Positions 8,496-17,800 of a stretch of DNA of 64,000 bases are shown one piece after another. The position numbers and the translations under genes are program-made. Source of the stretch: Clostridium_AT stratigraminis (GTDB lineage: Bacteria > Bacillota > Clostridia > Clostridiales > Clostridiaceae); assembly GCF_045310675.1 (NCBI RefSeq), contig NZ_JBJHZZ010000002.1:310001-374000 (forward strand), written 5' to 3'. The notes under the pieces were generated by a model. That model was given only the letters and a program-made list of their open reading frames with translations. It searched no databases and was not told the origin of the DNA. How positions within the stretch are numbered: the stretch's first letter is position 1; the number at the start of each line of letters is the position of its first letter.

Positions 8496-10751
8496 ATGGA
8501 TTTACAAAAGCTTTTAAATAAAGAACAATATGAAGCAGCAACTACGGTTAATGGTCCACTGCTTATATTAGCTGGTGCGGGCTCAGGTAAAACCAGGGTT
8601 TTAACTTATAGAATTGCACATATGATTAAGGATTTAGGGGTTTATCCTTCGCAGATACTTGCTATAACCTTTACTAACAAAGCTGCACAGGAAATGAAGG
8701 AAAGAGTAAGGACATTAATTGGAGAGGAAGCTTTAAATATGTGGGTTTCTACCTTCCATTCCAGCTGCGTAAAAATATTAAGAAGAGAAATTGATAAATT
8801 AGGCTATAATAAAAATTTTGTAATATATGATACCTATGATCAGAAAACCTTAGTAAAACAATGTATGTCTGAATTAAATATCAATGATAAAGATATAGAT
8901 GAAAAAGAAGTAATTAATAAAATTGGTTCAGCAAAGGATAAATTAATTACTGGAGATAGATTTAAAAGAGACAATCAAGGTAATTTTAGGTTAAATAAAA
9001 TAGCTGATGTTTATTTGCTTTATCAGAAGAAGCTTAAGCAAAATAATGCCTTGGATTTTGATGATATAATCTTTAAAACTGTTCAGCTTTTTAAGGAACA
9101 TGGGGATGTACTTGAGTTTTATCAGAGAAAGTTTAAATATATTATGGTAGATGAGTATCAGGATACAAATTTCGCTCAATACGAGTTTGTAAGGCTTTTA
9201 TCTGCAGCTCATAGGAATATTTGCGTGGTGGGGGATGACGACCAGGCGATTTACATGTGGAGAGGAGCAGACATAAGGAATATCCTGGACTTCGAAAAGG
9301 ACTATCCAGAGGCAAAGGTAATAAAGCTTGAGCAAAATTACAGATCAAAGGGAAATATTTTATATGCTGCCAATTTTGTAATTAAAAATAATGCAGAAAG
9401 AAAAGATAAGGAACTTAAAACCACCCAAGAGGTAGGAGATAAGATTAAAATTTACAGGGCCTTTTCAGATAATGATGAAGGAAGCTTTATTGGTTCTGAA
9501 ATAAAGAGAATTGTAAGGGAAGAAGGAAGAAAATATACTGATTTTGCTGTGCTTTACAGAATGAATTCACAATCTCGTATATTTGAAGATAGCTTTATAA
9601 AGTCGGATATACCCTATAGATTAATTGGGGGACTTAAGTTCTATGACAGAAAAGAGATAAAGGATATTTTAGCCTATTTAAGGCTTATTAATAATCCACT
9701 TGATGATATCAGTCTTCAAAGAATTATTAATGTACCTAAGAGAAGTATAGGAGAGGCTACTGTTTCTAAAATTCAAGAAGTGGCAAATAATAATGAAGAA
9801 CCTTTATACAGTACTCTTTTAGATGCAGATTATGTGCCAGGTTTAACGGCAAGAAATATATCTACAATTAATAAATTTACAAGTCTAATAAATCATTTTA
9901 TGGTAAAAAAAGATGAACTTGAGGTTTCTGAGCTTATTGAACTAATTTTAGAGGATACAGGCTACTTAAATGAACTTAAAAATTCTAAGGATATAGAAGA
10001 TCAAAGCAGAATTGAAAACTTAAAGGAACTAGTATCAGCTGCTGTTGATTTTGAACAGAGCAATGAGGATAAGTCCTTATCGTCCTTCTTAGAAAAAGTT
10101 ACTCTGGTTTCTGATATAGATAATTTTGATGAAGAGGCTGACAGTGTTACTTTAATGACGCTTCATAGTGCAAAAGGGTTAGAGTTTCCAGTGGTTTTCA
10201 TGGTGGGTATGGAAAATGGCATATTCCCAAGTATGATGTCTCTTAATAATGACAGTGAAATGCAGGAATCAAGAAGACTTTGCTATGTTGGAATTACTAG
10301 GGCAAAGGAAAAGCTCTATATGACTTCAGCAGAAGTTAGGAGAGTATTTGGAAGGACTGTGGCTTATTCCCCTTCTGATTTCTTAAACGAAGTACCAATG
10401 CAGTTTAAGGAATATGTAGGAAGTAAAAACTTCAGCAGTAATGGAGGGATTAACACAGGCAGATTCAATTCTAATGGATTTGGGAATACTACTGTTAGAT
10501 CTGTAGGCCAAGGAGCCATGAATTATAATTTAACCAGTGCAGCAGTGACTAGTACTAATAAGCCTGTATCACAAGGTGCAATCAGCATGTCTGAGGCAAC
10601 TCTTGGCAGAAAGGTTAGACATTCAAAATTCGGAGTGGGTACTATCGTAAGTGCAGCTAAGGATGGAAGCGATGTAAGGCTTACAATTGCCTTTGATACA
10701 CAAGGGATAAAGACCTTTATGCTAAGTGTGGCTCCAATAGAATTGTTATAA
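8496..10751 (+). CDS. pcrA: ATP-dependent DNA helicase PcrA (UvrD/Rep family)
   Basis: PcrA is the essential 3'-5' superfamily 1 helicase of Gram-positive bacteria, acting in repair, rolling-circle replication and clearing of RecA or RNA polymerase. Walker A AGAGSGKT lies at residues 27-34 and the Walker B box DEYQDT near 219. Motifs QAIYMWRGA and VTLMTLHSAKGLEF are also present. The C-terminal 50 residues (LGRKVRHSKFGVGTIV) form the Tudor-like domain that contacts RNA polymerase in PcrA. ATG 8496 is the start because AAGGAG lies directly upstream; an in-frame upstream ATG at 8466 lacks a ribosome site. ligA follows by about 55 bases. Confidence 0.97.
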   Translation: MDLQKLLNKEQYEAATTVNGPLLILAGAGSGKTRVLTYRIAHMIKDLGVYPSQILAITFTNKAAQEMKERVRTLIGEEALNMWVSTFHSSCVKILRREIDKLGYNKNFVIYDTYDQKTLVKQCMSELNINDKDIDEKEVINKIGSAKDKLITGDRFKRDNQGNFRLNKIADVYLLYQKKLKQNNALDFDDIIFKTVQLFKEHGDVLEFYQRKFKYIMVDEYQDTNFAQYEFVRLLSAAHRNICVVGDDDQAIYMWRGADIRNILDFEKDYPEAKVIKLEQNYRSKGNILYAANFVIKNNAERKDKELKTTQEVGDKIKIYRAFSDNDEGSFIGSEIKRIVREEGRKYTDFAVLYRMNSQSRIFEDSFIKSDIPYRLIGGLKFYDRKEIKDILAYLRLINNPLDDISLQRIINVPKRSIGEATVSKIQEVANNNEEPLYSTLLDADYVPGLTARNISTINKFTSLINHFMVKKDELEVSELIELILEDTGYLNELKNSKDIEDQSRIENLKELVSAAVDFEQSNEDKSLSSFLEKVTLVSDIDNFDEEADSVTLMTLHSAKGLEFPVVFMVGMENGIFPSMMSLNNDSEMQESRRLCYVGITRAKEKLYMTSAEVRRVFGRTVAYSPSDFLNEVPMQFKEYVGSKNFSSNGGINTGRFNSNGFGNTTVRSVGQGAMNYNLTSAAVTSTNKPVSQGAISMSEATLGRKVRHSKFGVGTIVSAAKDGSDVRLTIAFDTQGIKTFMLSVAPIELL

Positions 10752-10805
10752 TGGCAGATGGTAGAGATACGTTTCTTTTGCCGCATTAATTAAACGGAGG
10801 TTTTT

Positions 10806-12806
10806 ATGTCGGATAGAGATGATAAAATAAATAGGATTCACAAACTTACGGAAGAACTTAATAAACAAGCTTATAATTATTATGTAATGGATAACCCAAC
10901 TATGTCAGATAAAGAATATGATAAAAAATATTATGAACTTATTGATTTAGAAAAAGAAACGGGTTTCGTACTGACCTATTCACCTACTCAAAGAGTTGGA
11001 GATATAACTTTATCTGAGTTTCAAAAGTATACACACAAGGCAAGACTTTGGAGCCTTGATAAAGCTCAAAGTATTGAAGAACTAAGAGAATGGGACAATA
11101 GAAATAGAAAATTTATATCTGAATATAACGCTTCAAATGAAGAAAAACTTCCAGAGTTAAAATATGTGCTTACAAAAAAATTTGACGGACTTACTATAAA
11201 CTGTACCTATGATAAAGAAGGAATTCTGATAAAAGCTGCTACAAGAGGTACTGGAAGTGTGGGAGAAGATGTTACCGCACAGGCAAAGACCATAAAGAGT
11301 CTTCCTCTCAAAATAGAAAATGATTATAGTTTTGAAATTCATGGTGAAGCAATAATGACTAAAAAGGCCTTTGATAATTACAATACTCAAGCTGATGTAC
11401 CGTTAAAAAACTTAAGAAATGGTGCGGCAGGAGCTTTAAGAAACTTGAATTTAAAGGAAACTGCCAGAAGAAACTTGTCTGCCTTTTTTTATGACATAGG
11501 CTACACAGAAGGGAAAACTTTTGAAAATTACATGTCGATGATGAACTTTATTAAGGATAAAGGCTTTCCGTTAGATGAGTATTTAAAAGAATGTTACAGC
11601 TTAGAGGAAATTGAAAAGGAAATTAATTATATTGAGGGAATAAGACTGGACCTTGGTTATGATATAGATGGCGTGGTTATAGTTATAGATGATACTAGAA
11701 CCAGAGAGCTTCTAGGCTATACAGTAAAGTTTCCTAAATGGGCAATAGCCTTTAAGTTTGAGGCTCAGGAAGCAACTACAAGGCTATTAGAGGTTGAATG
11801 GAATGTAGGAAGAAGCGGCAGGGTTACTCCAACTGCACTTCTAGAGCCAGTTGAACTTGCAGGGGCTACAGTAAAAAGGGCCACTTTGAATAATATAGAT
11901 GATATAAGAAGAAAGGGAGTTAAAATAGGCAGCGAGGTCTTTGTTAGAAGATCCAATGATGTTATCCCTGAAATAATGGGCACAGTAGAAGACACTACTC
12001 AAGAAAGCCGCGAAATTGAAGTACCTAAGTGTTGCCCAGCCTGCGGAAGTGAATTAATTCAGGAGGGTGTTCACTATTTTTGTGAAAATACCTTATCCTG
12101 TAAGCCTCAAATGGTTAAGAGCATAGTTCATTTTGGAAGCAGAGAGGCAATTAATATAGAAGGTTTTAGTGAGAAAACAGCAGAGCAGCTCTTTGAAAAG
12201 CTTGATTTGAAATCAATTGCTGATTTATATAGGCTAAAGAAAGAAGATTTACTTACCTTAGAGAAATTTGGTGACAAGAAAGCTGATAATTTATTAAAGG
12301 CTATTGATAATAGTAAAAATTGCGACTTATCTTCATTTATTTATGCACTGGGCATACCTAATGTAGGAAAAAAAACTGCTACTGATTTAGCAAAGAAATT
12401 TAAGTCTCTAGAGGCACTGCAAAAGGCTTCCTTTGAAGAGCTTGTTTCAGTGCAGGATATAGGAGATATAGTTGCCGAAAGTGTTCTGGATTTCTTTAAA
12501 GTGGAAAAAATAATAAAGAATTTAAATGAGCTCTTCAAACTAGGAATAAAACCTGTATTTGAAGAAACTACCTCCATTAATAATGTATTTAATGGTAAGA
12601 CTATAGTTGTTACTGGCAGTTTAGAGGGCTTTAGCAGAACTGAAATAAAAGAAAAGCTGGAAGAACTCGGTGCTAAGGTTGCTGGAAGTGTCAGCAAGAA
12701 AACTGATTATGTATTGGTTGGTAAGGAACCAGGCTCAAAATATGATAAGGCTATAGAACTTGGTGTAAATGTACTTACTGAAGAAGACTTTAACTCAATG
12801 TTGTAA
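10806..12806 (+). CDS. ligA: NAD-dependent DNA ligase
   Basis: LigA seals nicks during replication and repair using NAD as adenylyl donor. The adenylation motif KFDG places the catalytic lysine at residue 125. The N-terminal Ia domain (YNYYVMDNPTMSDKEYD) binds NMN. The four-cysteine zinc finger starts at CPACGSEL. Helix-hairpin-helix repeats follow, and a BRCT domain (GKTIVVTGSLEGFSR) closes the 666-residue protein, which is full length. The ATG follows CGGAGG. The pcrA-ligA pair is a conserved operon in Firmicutes. Confidence 0.98.
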   Translation: MSDRDDKINRIHKLTEELNKQAYNYYVMDNPTMSDKEYDKKYYELIDLEKETGFVLTYSPTQRVGDITLSEFQKYTHKARLWSLDKAQSIEELREWDNRNRKFISEYNASNEEKLPELKYVLTKKFDGLTINCTYDKEGILIKAATRGTGSVGEDVTAQAKTIKSLPLKIENDYSFEIHGEAIMTKKAFDNYNTQADVPLKNLRNGAAGALRNLNLKETARRNLSAFFYDIGYTEGKTFENYMSMMNFIKDKGFPLDEYLKECYSLEEIEKEINYIEGIRLDLGYDIDGVVIVIDDTRTRELLGYTVKFPKWAIAFKFEAQEATTRLLEVEWNVGRSGRVTPTALLEPVELAGATVKRATLNNIDDIRRKGVKIGSEVFVRRSNDVIPEIMGTVEDTTQESREIEVPKCCPACGSELIQEGVHYFCENTLSCKPQMVKSIVHFGSREAINIEGFSEKTAEQLFEKLDLKSIADLYRLKKEDLLTLEKFGDKKADNLLKAIDNSKNCDLSSFIYALGIPNVGKKTATDLAKKFKSLEALQKASFEELVSVQDIGDIVAESVLDFFKVEKIIKNLNELFKLGIKPVFEETTSINNVFNGKTIVVTGSLEGFSRTEIKEKLEELGAKVAGSVSKKTDYVLVGKEPGSKYDKAIELGVNVLTEEDFNSML

Positions 12807-12919
12807 ATTATCTGTAAATAAATTGAAATAACCTTTACTTTTATAAATTTTAGCCTTATTATATAGCTTGTACAGCACGATAAATTATATGACCTAGTAA
12901 CCCTTTGGAGGCGGCGAAA

Positions 12920-13189
12920 ATGAAAAAAGCTATTAATTTGCTGGGATGGATAAGTGTAACAGCTACGATGCTTGCCTTAATATTCACTATGGTATCTACT
13001 TATCATTTTGCATACATTAAATATTTTTATGGATATTATACACTGCAGTGGTGTCTGTCAGCAACAATGATTTTATGGGGAATAAAAATACTATACATAA
13101 AGTCCAGCATTAAGGATGTAATTTATACAATAATTTGCTTTTCTATGGCATTTGTGGCAGTTTTTTTTAGATTTATGAAGGTTAATTAA
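12920..13189 (+). CDS. Small membrane protein, unknown function
   Basis: This 89-residue protein has about three hydrophobic segments (LLGWISVTATMLALIF, LQWCLSATMILWGI and VIYTIICFSMAFVAVFF) with short basic loops. I recognise no family. ATG 12920 is chosen because GGAGG lies nine bases upstream; an in-frame TTG at 12905 would put the ribosome site inside the gene. It sits between ligA and gatC and ends at a long terminator hairpin, so it is the last gene of its unit. Confidence 0.7.
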   Translation: MKKAINLLGWISVTATMLALIFTMVSTYHFAYIKYFYGYYTLQWCLSATMILWGIKILYIKSSIKDVIYTIICFSMAFVAVFFRFMKVN

Positions 13190-13195
13190 AAGATA

Positions 13196-13265
13196 AATGG
13201 CGTCCGCATGAGTTGTTACTTATTGTACCAATAGATAATAACTTATGTGGATGCCATTTTTATTT
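13196..13265 (+). terminator. Long terminator hairpin (family with 35.4 and 50.8 kb)
   Basis: An imperfect stem of about 28 bp runs from AAATGGCGTCCGCAT to ATGTGGATGCCATTT and ends in a T run. The arm and loop sequence (ATGAG..GTTACTTATT) closely resembles the hairpin at 35381-35448. Confidence 0.8.
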
Positions 13266-13355
13266 ATATAAGAAAATTATATTATGAATAGCCTAAAATT
13301 ATTTTTTTGTGGTAAAATAGTAAATATTAACTTGTATCTAGGAAGAGGTGGAAAT

Positions 13356-13643
13356 ATGTCAGTTACAAAGAAAGATGTAGAATATGTTGCAGACCTTGCA
13401 AGACTAAGCTTTTCAGAGGAAGAAAAAGAAGGACTTATTAAGGATTTAAATAGTGTACTTCAATATATTGAAAAATTAAATGAACTTGATACTGAAGATG
13501 TAGAAATAATAGTAAATCCCTACTATATTGAAAATCGTCTTAGAGAGGATGAAGTTAAACCATCAATGGAACTTAGTGAAGTATTAAATAATGCACCAAG
13601 TAAGCTTGAAGAGTATTTCTTAGTGCCTAAAGTTTTAGAGTAA
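13356..13643 (+). CDS. gatC: Glutamyl-tRNA(Gln)/aspartyl-tRNA(Asn) amidotransferase subunit C
   Basis: GatC is the small scaffold subunit that wraps around GatA and joins it to GatB in the transamidation route to Gln-tRNA and Asn-tRNA. The 95-residue sequence has the typical start VTKKDVEYVADLARL and the R.DE motif (NRLREDEVKPS). The start is ATG 13356, preceded by GAGGTGG. An in-frame ATG 72 bases earlier would add an uncharacteristic tail. gatA follows by 13 bases. Confidence 0.95.
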   Translation: MSVTKKDVEYVADLARLSFSEEEKEGLIKDLNSVLQYIEKLNELDTEDVEIIVNPYYIENRLREDEVKPSMELSEVLNNAPSKLEEYFLVPKVLE

Positions 13644-13656
13644 AGGAGAGAATTTT

Positions 13657-15114
13657 ATGGAATTACATAAGCTTAAGGCTCATGAAATAAAAGAGCTAAT
13701 AAATAATAAAGAAGTTAAGGTAGAAGAAGTAACTGAGAGTTATCTAGATAGAATAGAAGCAGTTGATGCTCGTCTAGGAACTTATCTATACGTAGCAAAA
13801 GAAGAGGCACGCTCAGCGGCAAAGGATTTAGATAAAAAGATAAGTGAAGGTAAGAGCATAGGTGCACTTGGTGGAGTTCCTATTGCAATAAAAGATAATA
13901 TAAGTGTTAAAGGTATGCAAAATACATGTGCTTCTAAGATTTTAGAGGGTTACATAGCTCCTTATGATGCTCACATCGTTGAAAATTTAAAAAAGGAAGA
14001 TGCAGTTATTCTTGGAAAGCTTAATATGGATGAGTTTGCTATGGGATCTTCCAATGAAAATAGTGCATATAAGCTTGTTAAAAACCCTTGGGATTTAGAA
14101 CGGGTACCTGGAGGTTCATCTGGCGGGGCAGCTGCTTCAGTTGCAGCCAATGAAACACCACTTTCACTTGGTTCTGAAACAGGGGGATCTGTTAGGCAGC
14201 CAGCGGCGCTATGCGGAGTTGTTGGACTTAAACCAACCTATGGAAGAATATCAAGATACGGTCTAGTAGCCTTCGGTTCTACCTTGGACCAAATAGGACC
14301 TATGGCTAGGGATGTTGAAGACTGTGCACTAATTACTCAGCATTTAGCAGGCTATGACTATAGGGATTCAACAACTGCAGAGGTACCTGTGCAGGACTAT
14401 AAGAAAAGTTTAACTAAAGACCTTAAGGGCAAGAAAATAGGTATTCCAAAGGAATTCTTTGGTGAGGGCCTAAATGAAGAGGTTAGAAAGTCTGTATTAG
14501 AGGCAATTGATGTACTTAAAGAAAATGGAGCAGAAGTTTTAGAATGTTCACTTCCACTTTCAGAGTATGCCCTTGCCGCATATTACATTATAGGCAGTGC
14601 AGAAGCATCTTCAAATTTAGCAAGATTTGATGGAATAAGATACGGGCACAGAGCTAAAGAGTTCGAGGATTCAATTGATATTTATTATAAATCTAAGAAT
14701 GAGGGTTATGGCAAGGAAGTAAAGAGAAGAATTATGCTTGGTACCTACGCTTTATCAGCAGGCTACTATGATGCCTATTATAAAAAGGCTTTAAAGATAA
14801 GAAATTTAATAAAACAGGATTTTCAAAGGGTATTTAGAGAATTTGACGCAGTAGTTTCACCTACTACTCCAACTACAGCTTTTAAAATTGGAGAAAAAAC
14901 TGATGATGTACTTTCTATGTATTTATCGGACATATATACAGTGCCAGTAAATATAGCAGGAATACCAGCAATTTCAGTACCATGTGGTATGGTTTCTGGT
15001 TTACCTGTAGGACTACAGTTTATAGGAGATTATTTTAGAGAGGATACTTTATTTAATCTTGCTTACAGCTATGAACAGTCAACTAATTGGCACAAGCTTA
15101 TACCAAATATTTAA
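13657..15114 (+). CDS. gatA: Glutamyl-tRNA(Gln) amidotransferase subunit A
   Basis: GatA is the glutaminase subunit that releases ammonia for amidation of Glu-tRNA(Gln) or Asp-tRNA(Asn). The amidase signature GGSSGGAAASVA and the downstream GSETGGSVRQPA are intact. The Ser-cisSer-Lys triad is near Lys79, Ser154 and Ser178. The length of 485 residues is normal. The ATG follows AAAGGAG. Unlike the tight gatC-gatA junction, the 175 bases between gatA and gatB hold two copies of a structured repeat. Organisms with GatCAB often lack GlnRS, but this window cannot show that. Confidence 0.97.
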   Translation: MELHKLKAHEIKELINNKEVKVEEVTESYLDRIEAVDARLGTYLYVAKEEARSAAKDLDKKISEGKSIGALGGVPIAIKDNISVKGMQNTCASKILEGYIAPYDAHIVENLKKEDAVILGKLNMDEFAMGSSNENSAYKLVKNPWDLERVPGGSSGGAAASVAANETPLSLGSETGGSVRQPAALCGVVGLKPTYGRISRYGLVAFGSTLDQIGPMARDVEDCALITQHLAGYDYRDSTTAEVPVQDYKKSLTKDLKGKKIGIPKEFFGEGLNEEVRKSVLEAIDVLKENGAEVLECSLPLSEYALAAYYIIGSAEASSNLARFDGIRYGHRAKEFEDSIDIYYKSKNEGYGKEVKRRIMLGTYALSAGYYDAYYKKALKIRNLIKQDFQRVFREFDAVVSPTTPTTAFKIGEKTDDVLSMYLSDIYTVPVNIAGIPAISVPCGMVSGLPVGLQFIGDYFREDTLFNLAYSYEQSTNWHKLIPNI

Positions 15115-15119
15115 AGGTA

Positions 15120-15277
15120 AAAGTCCTAAATGGACTTTTACGGGTAGTTTGCGAACGAAAGTGAGTAATTTTAAACTACCCCGTTGGCGAAGCCAAAGTC
15201 CTAAATGGACTTTTACGGGTAGTTTGCGAACGGGAGTGAGTAATCTTAAACTGCCCCGTGTTTTCGAAAGAAAGGAG
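15120..15277 (+). repeat. Two tandem copies of a structured 5'-UTR repeat before gatB
   Basis: Copy one (15120-15184) and copy two (15195-15259, with its Shine-Dalgarno to 15277) are nearly identical. Each begins with the hairpin AAAGTCC-TAAAT-GGACTTT and continues with a stem from ACGGGTAGTTT to AAACTACCCCGT. The long stem encloses GCGAACG..AGTGAGTAA. A small TGGCGAAGCCA hairpin joins the copies. The second copy runs into AAAGGAG, the ribosome site of gatB. Related copies precede leuS and the uridine-kinase-like gene. The reading frame across this stretch is open only by chance; gatB homology begins at 15290. Confidence 0.85.
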
Positions 15278-15289
15278 AAAAAAATACAT

Positions 15290-16720
15290 ATGAAATATGA
15301 AACAGTCATTGGCTTAGAAGTTCATGCGGAACTTTCTACAAATACAAAAATTTACTGCAGCTGTTCTACTGAATTTGGAGGACAGCCCAATACACATGTT
15401 TGTCCTATATGTCTAGGGCTTCCTGGTTCTCTGCCTCAGCTTAATAAAAAGGTGGTGGAGTATGGTGTAAAGGCAGGACTTGCATTAAATTGTAAGATAC
15501 ATAACATAAGCAGAATGGATAGAAAGAATTATTTTTATCCAGATAACCCCAAGAATTATCAAATTACACAGGATGAGCTTCCACTATGTTATGAGGGATA
15601 TATTGAAATTGAACTTCAAAATGGAGAGAAGAAAAAAATAGGTGTTGAAAGAATTCATATTGAAGAAGATGCTGGAAAGCTATTACACACAGCAGCTGGA
15701 ACTTTAATAGATTATAACAGGGCGGGGGTTCCGCTAATAGAAATTGTATCAAAGCCAGATTTAAGATCCCCAGAAGAGGCAACACTTTATCTTCAAAAGC
15801 TTAAAAGCATATTAAGCTCAATTGGAGTATCTGACGTTAAAATGGAAGAGGGCTCCTTAAGATGTGACGGAAATATTTCTATAAGACCAGAGGGAAGTCT
15901 GGAGTTTGGAGTTAAGTCTGAAATTAAAAACATGAACTCCTTTAAGGCACTTGAAAAGGCTTTAAACTATGAATATGAAAGACAGTGTAAGGCAGTAGAA
16001 AGTGGAGAAAAACTTTTTGTAGAAACAAGAAGATGGGACGATGCTAAAGGTGAAACTATAGTTATGAGAAACAAGGAACAGGCAAATGACTATAGATACT
16101 TCCCTGAAGGAGACCTAGTTACACTTAATGTTAGCGATAAGTGGATTGAGGAAATAAAGAGTACCATACCAGAGCTTCCACACGAAAAGGCTGAAAGATT
16201 TGTAAAGGAATTTGAAATACCAAAATATGATGCCTCTGTTTTAACTTTATCTATGGCCTTAGCTGATTTCTTTGAAGCTACAGCTAAATTAAGCAAAGAT
16301 GCAAAATCAGCATCAAACTGGCTAATGGGTGATATTTCAAGACTCATGAATGAAAAAAATGTTGATCCTGAAAACTTAAAATTTACTCCAGAAGCCCTAT
16401 CACAGCTAATTAAGCTCATAAACTCAGGAACTATTTCTAATAATATAGGCAAAAAAGTAATAGAAGAAATGTTTGACACTGGAAAAAATCCTAATACAAT
16501 TGTTGAAGAAAAAGGATTAGTTCAAAACAATGATGAAGGAGCTATTCGTGAAGCTGTTGTTAAGGTGCTTCAGAATAATCCTAAGACAGTTGAGGATTTT
16601 AAAAGCGGAAAAACAAGAATTGTTGGTTTTGTTGTTGGCTTAGTTATGAAAGAAACAAGAGGCAAAGCAAATCCACAAATAGCAAATAAATTAGTAGAAG
16701 AAGAGTTAAGTAAGTTATAG
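15290..16720 (+). CDS. gatB: Glutamyl-tRNA(Gln) amidotransferase subunit B
   Basis: GatB binds the mischarged tRNA, phosphorylates the attached Glu or Asp and amidates it with ammonia from GatA. The start YETVIGLEVHAELSTNTK, the zinc-binding cysteines in CSCSTEFGG and CPICLGLPG, the DRKNYFYPDNPKNYQITQ block and the C-terminal YqeY-like tail are all present in 476 residues. ATG 15290 is the true start, with AAAGGAG 13 bases upstream. The open frame extends 231 bases further back, but that part only translates the two tandem repeats. The ribosome site is supplied by the end of the repeat array. Confidence 0.97.
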   Translation: MKYETVIGLEVHAELSTNTKIYCSCSTEFGGQPNTHVCPICLGLPGSLPQLNKKVVEYGVKAGLALNCKIHNISRMDRKNYFYPDNPKNYQITQDELPLCYEGYIEIELQNGEKKKIGVERIHIEEDAGKLLHTAAGTLIDYNRAGVPLIEIVSKPDLRSPEEATLYLQKLKSILSSIGVSDVKMEEGSLRCDGNISIRPEGSLEFGVKSEIKNMNSFKALEKALNYEYERQCKAVESGEKLFVETRRWDDAKGETIVMRNKEQANDYRYFPEGDLVTLNVSDKWIEEIKSTIPELPHEKAERFVKEFEIPKYDASVLTLSMALADFFEATAKLSKDAKSASNWLMGDISRLMNEKNVDPENLKFTPEALSQLIKLINSGTISNNIGKKVIEEMFDTGKNPNTIVEEKGLVQNNDEGAIREAVVKVLQNNPKTVEDFKSGKTRIVGFVVGLVMKETRGKANPQIANKLVEEELSKL

Positions 16721-16736
16721 ACCATATAAATATATT

Positions 16737-16799
16737 AAGCCGCTGAGACTACTTAAGGAATCATCATAGATTCCTTTTAAGTAGTCTCAGCGGCTTTAG
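16737..16799 (+). terminator. Long perfect terminator hairpin after gatB
   Basis: AAGCCGCTGAGACTACTTAA and its complement flank an inner GGAATC/GATTCC stem and a six-base loop. The roughly 26-bp stem has almost no mismatch, but only a short T tail follows. Confidence 0.85.
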
Positions 16800-16872
16800 T
16801 TATTTCCATGTCTAGTACTTTATATTAGAATTTCTTTAAGAGTTTAAATTTTACCATTAAAAGTTTTTAAAT

Positions 16873-17085
16873 TTAAGTTTCAGTTATATTATCCGCAGCT
16901 TCATTTTGCTCTTTTTTAGTAACAACTTTATTTTGCAGACCAATGGTTTGAATAAGTTTTTCCATAAGATAGTTTTTATATCTTAATTGACCGAAAATCT
17001 GATTTAAAATAATAAAACCCCATATCAGGACAAATACTATTGTAAACATTGTAAGTATTCCAAAGAGCTCAATAACAAGCAGCAT
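16873..17085 (-). CDS. Small single-pass membrane protein, unknown
   Basis: This 70-residue protein has one long hydrophobic stretch (residues 1-28, MLLVIELFGILTMFTIVFVL) followed by a basic and then acidic cytoplasmic tail. I do not recognise a family. The start at 17085 is chosen because AGGAGGGG lies just upstream; the open frame continues 15 codons further without a ribosome site. It is transcribed toward the gatB terminator hairpin and divergently from the next gene. Confidence 0.65.
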   Translation of the reverse strand: MLLVIELFGILTMFTIVFVLIWGFIILNQIFGQLRYKNYLMEKLIQTIGLQNKVVTKKEQNEAADNITET

Positions 17086-17240
17086 AACAATACCCCTCCT
17101 AATTATAAATACAGAAACATTATAACACAAATAAGAAATTTGAGGAAAATAATATAATTAGTATAAGAAATTTTGTTAAGAAATTAAATAAAATACATAT
17201 AATATAGTGTATGTGATAAACCAATTTTATAGGAGGCAGA

Positions 17241-17720
17241 ATGGTTAATATACTTGATTCTCTTTATTATCAGCTGAAAAAGGATGAAATAGAGAAAGCA
17301 AGTACTATTTTAAAGATGATAGATATAGAAACAATATTTCAAAATTTGAGTAAACTATGCTGGAATTATAATATTCAATGGGAAACAATAATTAAAACTA
17401 ACTACCTTCTAAAATTAAAGCTGAGCGGTGATAATCAGGTTGTAATGTTCAAGTATCATAAAACAGATATGGTTACTTTAGGGCAAATAGATTTGTTTTT
17501 AAATGAACTTGATAAAACTAAGTCAAATAAGGGTTTTTATATAACCACAGGTAAATTTGAAAGAATAAATAGAAAAAACCTAAAAGTAAATTTAAAGAAA
17601 AAGGACTTAATACTTGAAGACAACTTTATTTTTATTAAAAACAATCCTGGACTAATAGGCAGAGCTAAGGATGATTCTATGATCAAAAAAATAAATTTCT
17701 ATAAATATCTTCCCAATTAA
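17241..17720 (+). CDS. Unknown protein with a degenerate restriction-endonuclease-like (Mrr) segment
   Basis: The 159-residue protein has an alpha-helical N-terminus and a central part resembling the Mrr or REase-like fold. IIKTNYLLKLKLSGDNQVVMFKYHK would correspond to the core D...(Q/E)xK strands. NKGFYITTGKFE resembles the GYFVTTSxFT strand of that family. The canonical catalytic D and ExK residues are not clear, so it may be non-catalytic. ATG 17241 follows AGGAGG. No methylase or partner gene is adjacent, which argues against a restriction system. The assignment is tentative. Confidence 0.6.
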   Translation: MVNILDSLYYQLKKDEIEKASTILKMIDIETIFQNLSKLCWNYNIQWETIIKTNYLLKLKLSGDNQVVMFKYHKTDMVTLGQIDLFLNELDKTKSNKGFYITTGKFERINRKNLKVNLKKKDLILEDNFIFIKNNPGLIGRAKDDSMIKKINFYKYLPN

Positions 17721-17727
17721 CTTAAGT

Positions 17728-17757
17728 TTGATTAAGTTTTGCAATAATGACTATAAT
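17728..17757 (+). promoter_or_regulatory. Sigma-A promoter of the OppA-like gene
   Basis: TTGATT at 17728-17733 and TATAAT at 17752-17757 are separated by 18 bases, just ahead of the lipoprotein gene. Confidence 0.6.
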
Positions 17758-17800
17758 TATTAATAGAAATATCTAAGTTGGGTTTATGGGAGATCTACAT

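Noticed and set aside
15059..15289. In-frame 77-codon N-terminal extension of gatB
   Set aside because: The extension translates the two tandem repeats and overlaps the end of gatA. GatB homology begins at ATG 15290, which has its own ribosome site.
17241..17720. A restriction-modification or defence island
   Set aside because: There is only one weakly Mrr-like protein, with no methylase, toxin-antitoxin, integrase or other defence gene nearby.
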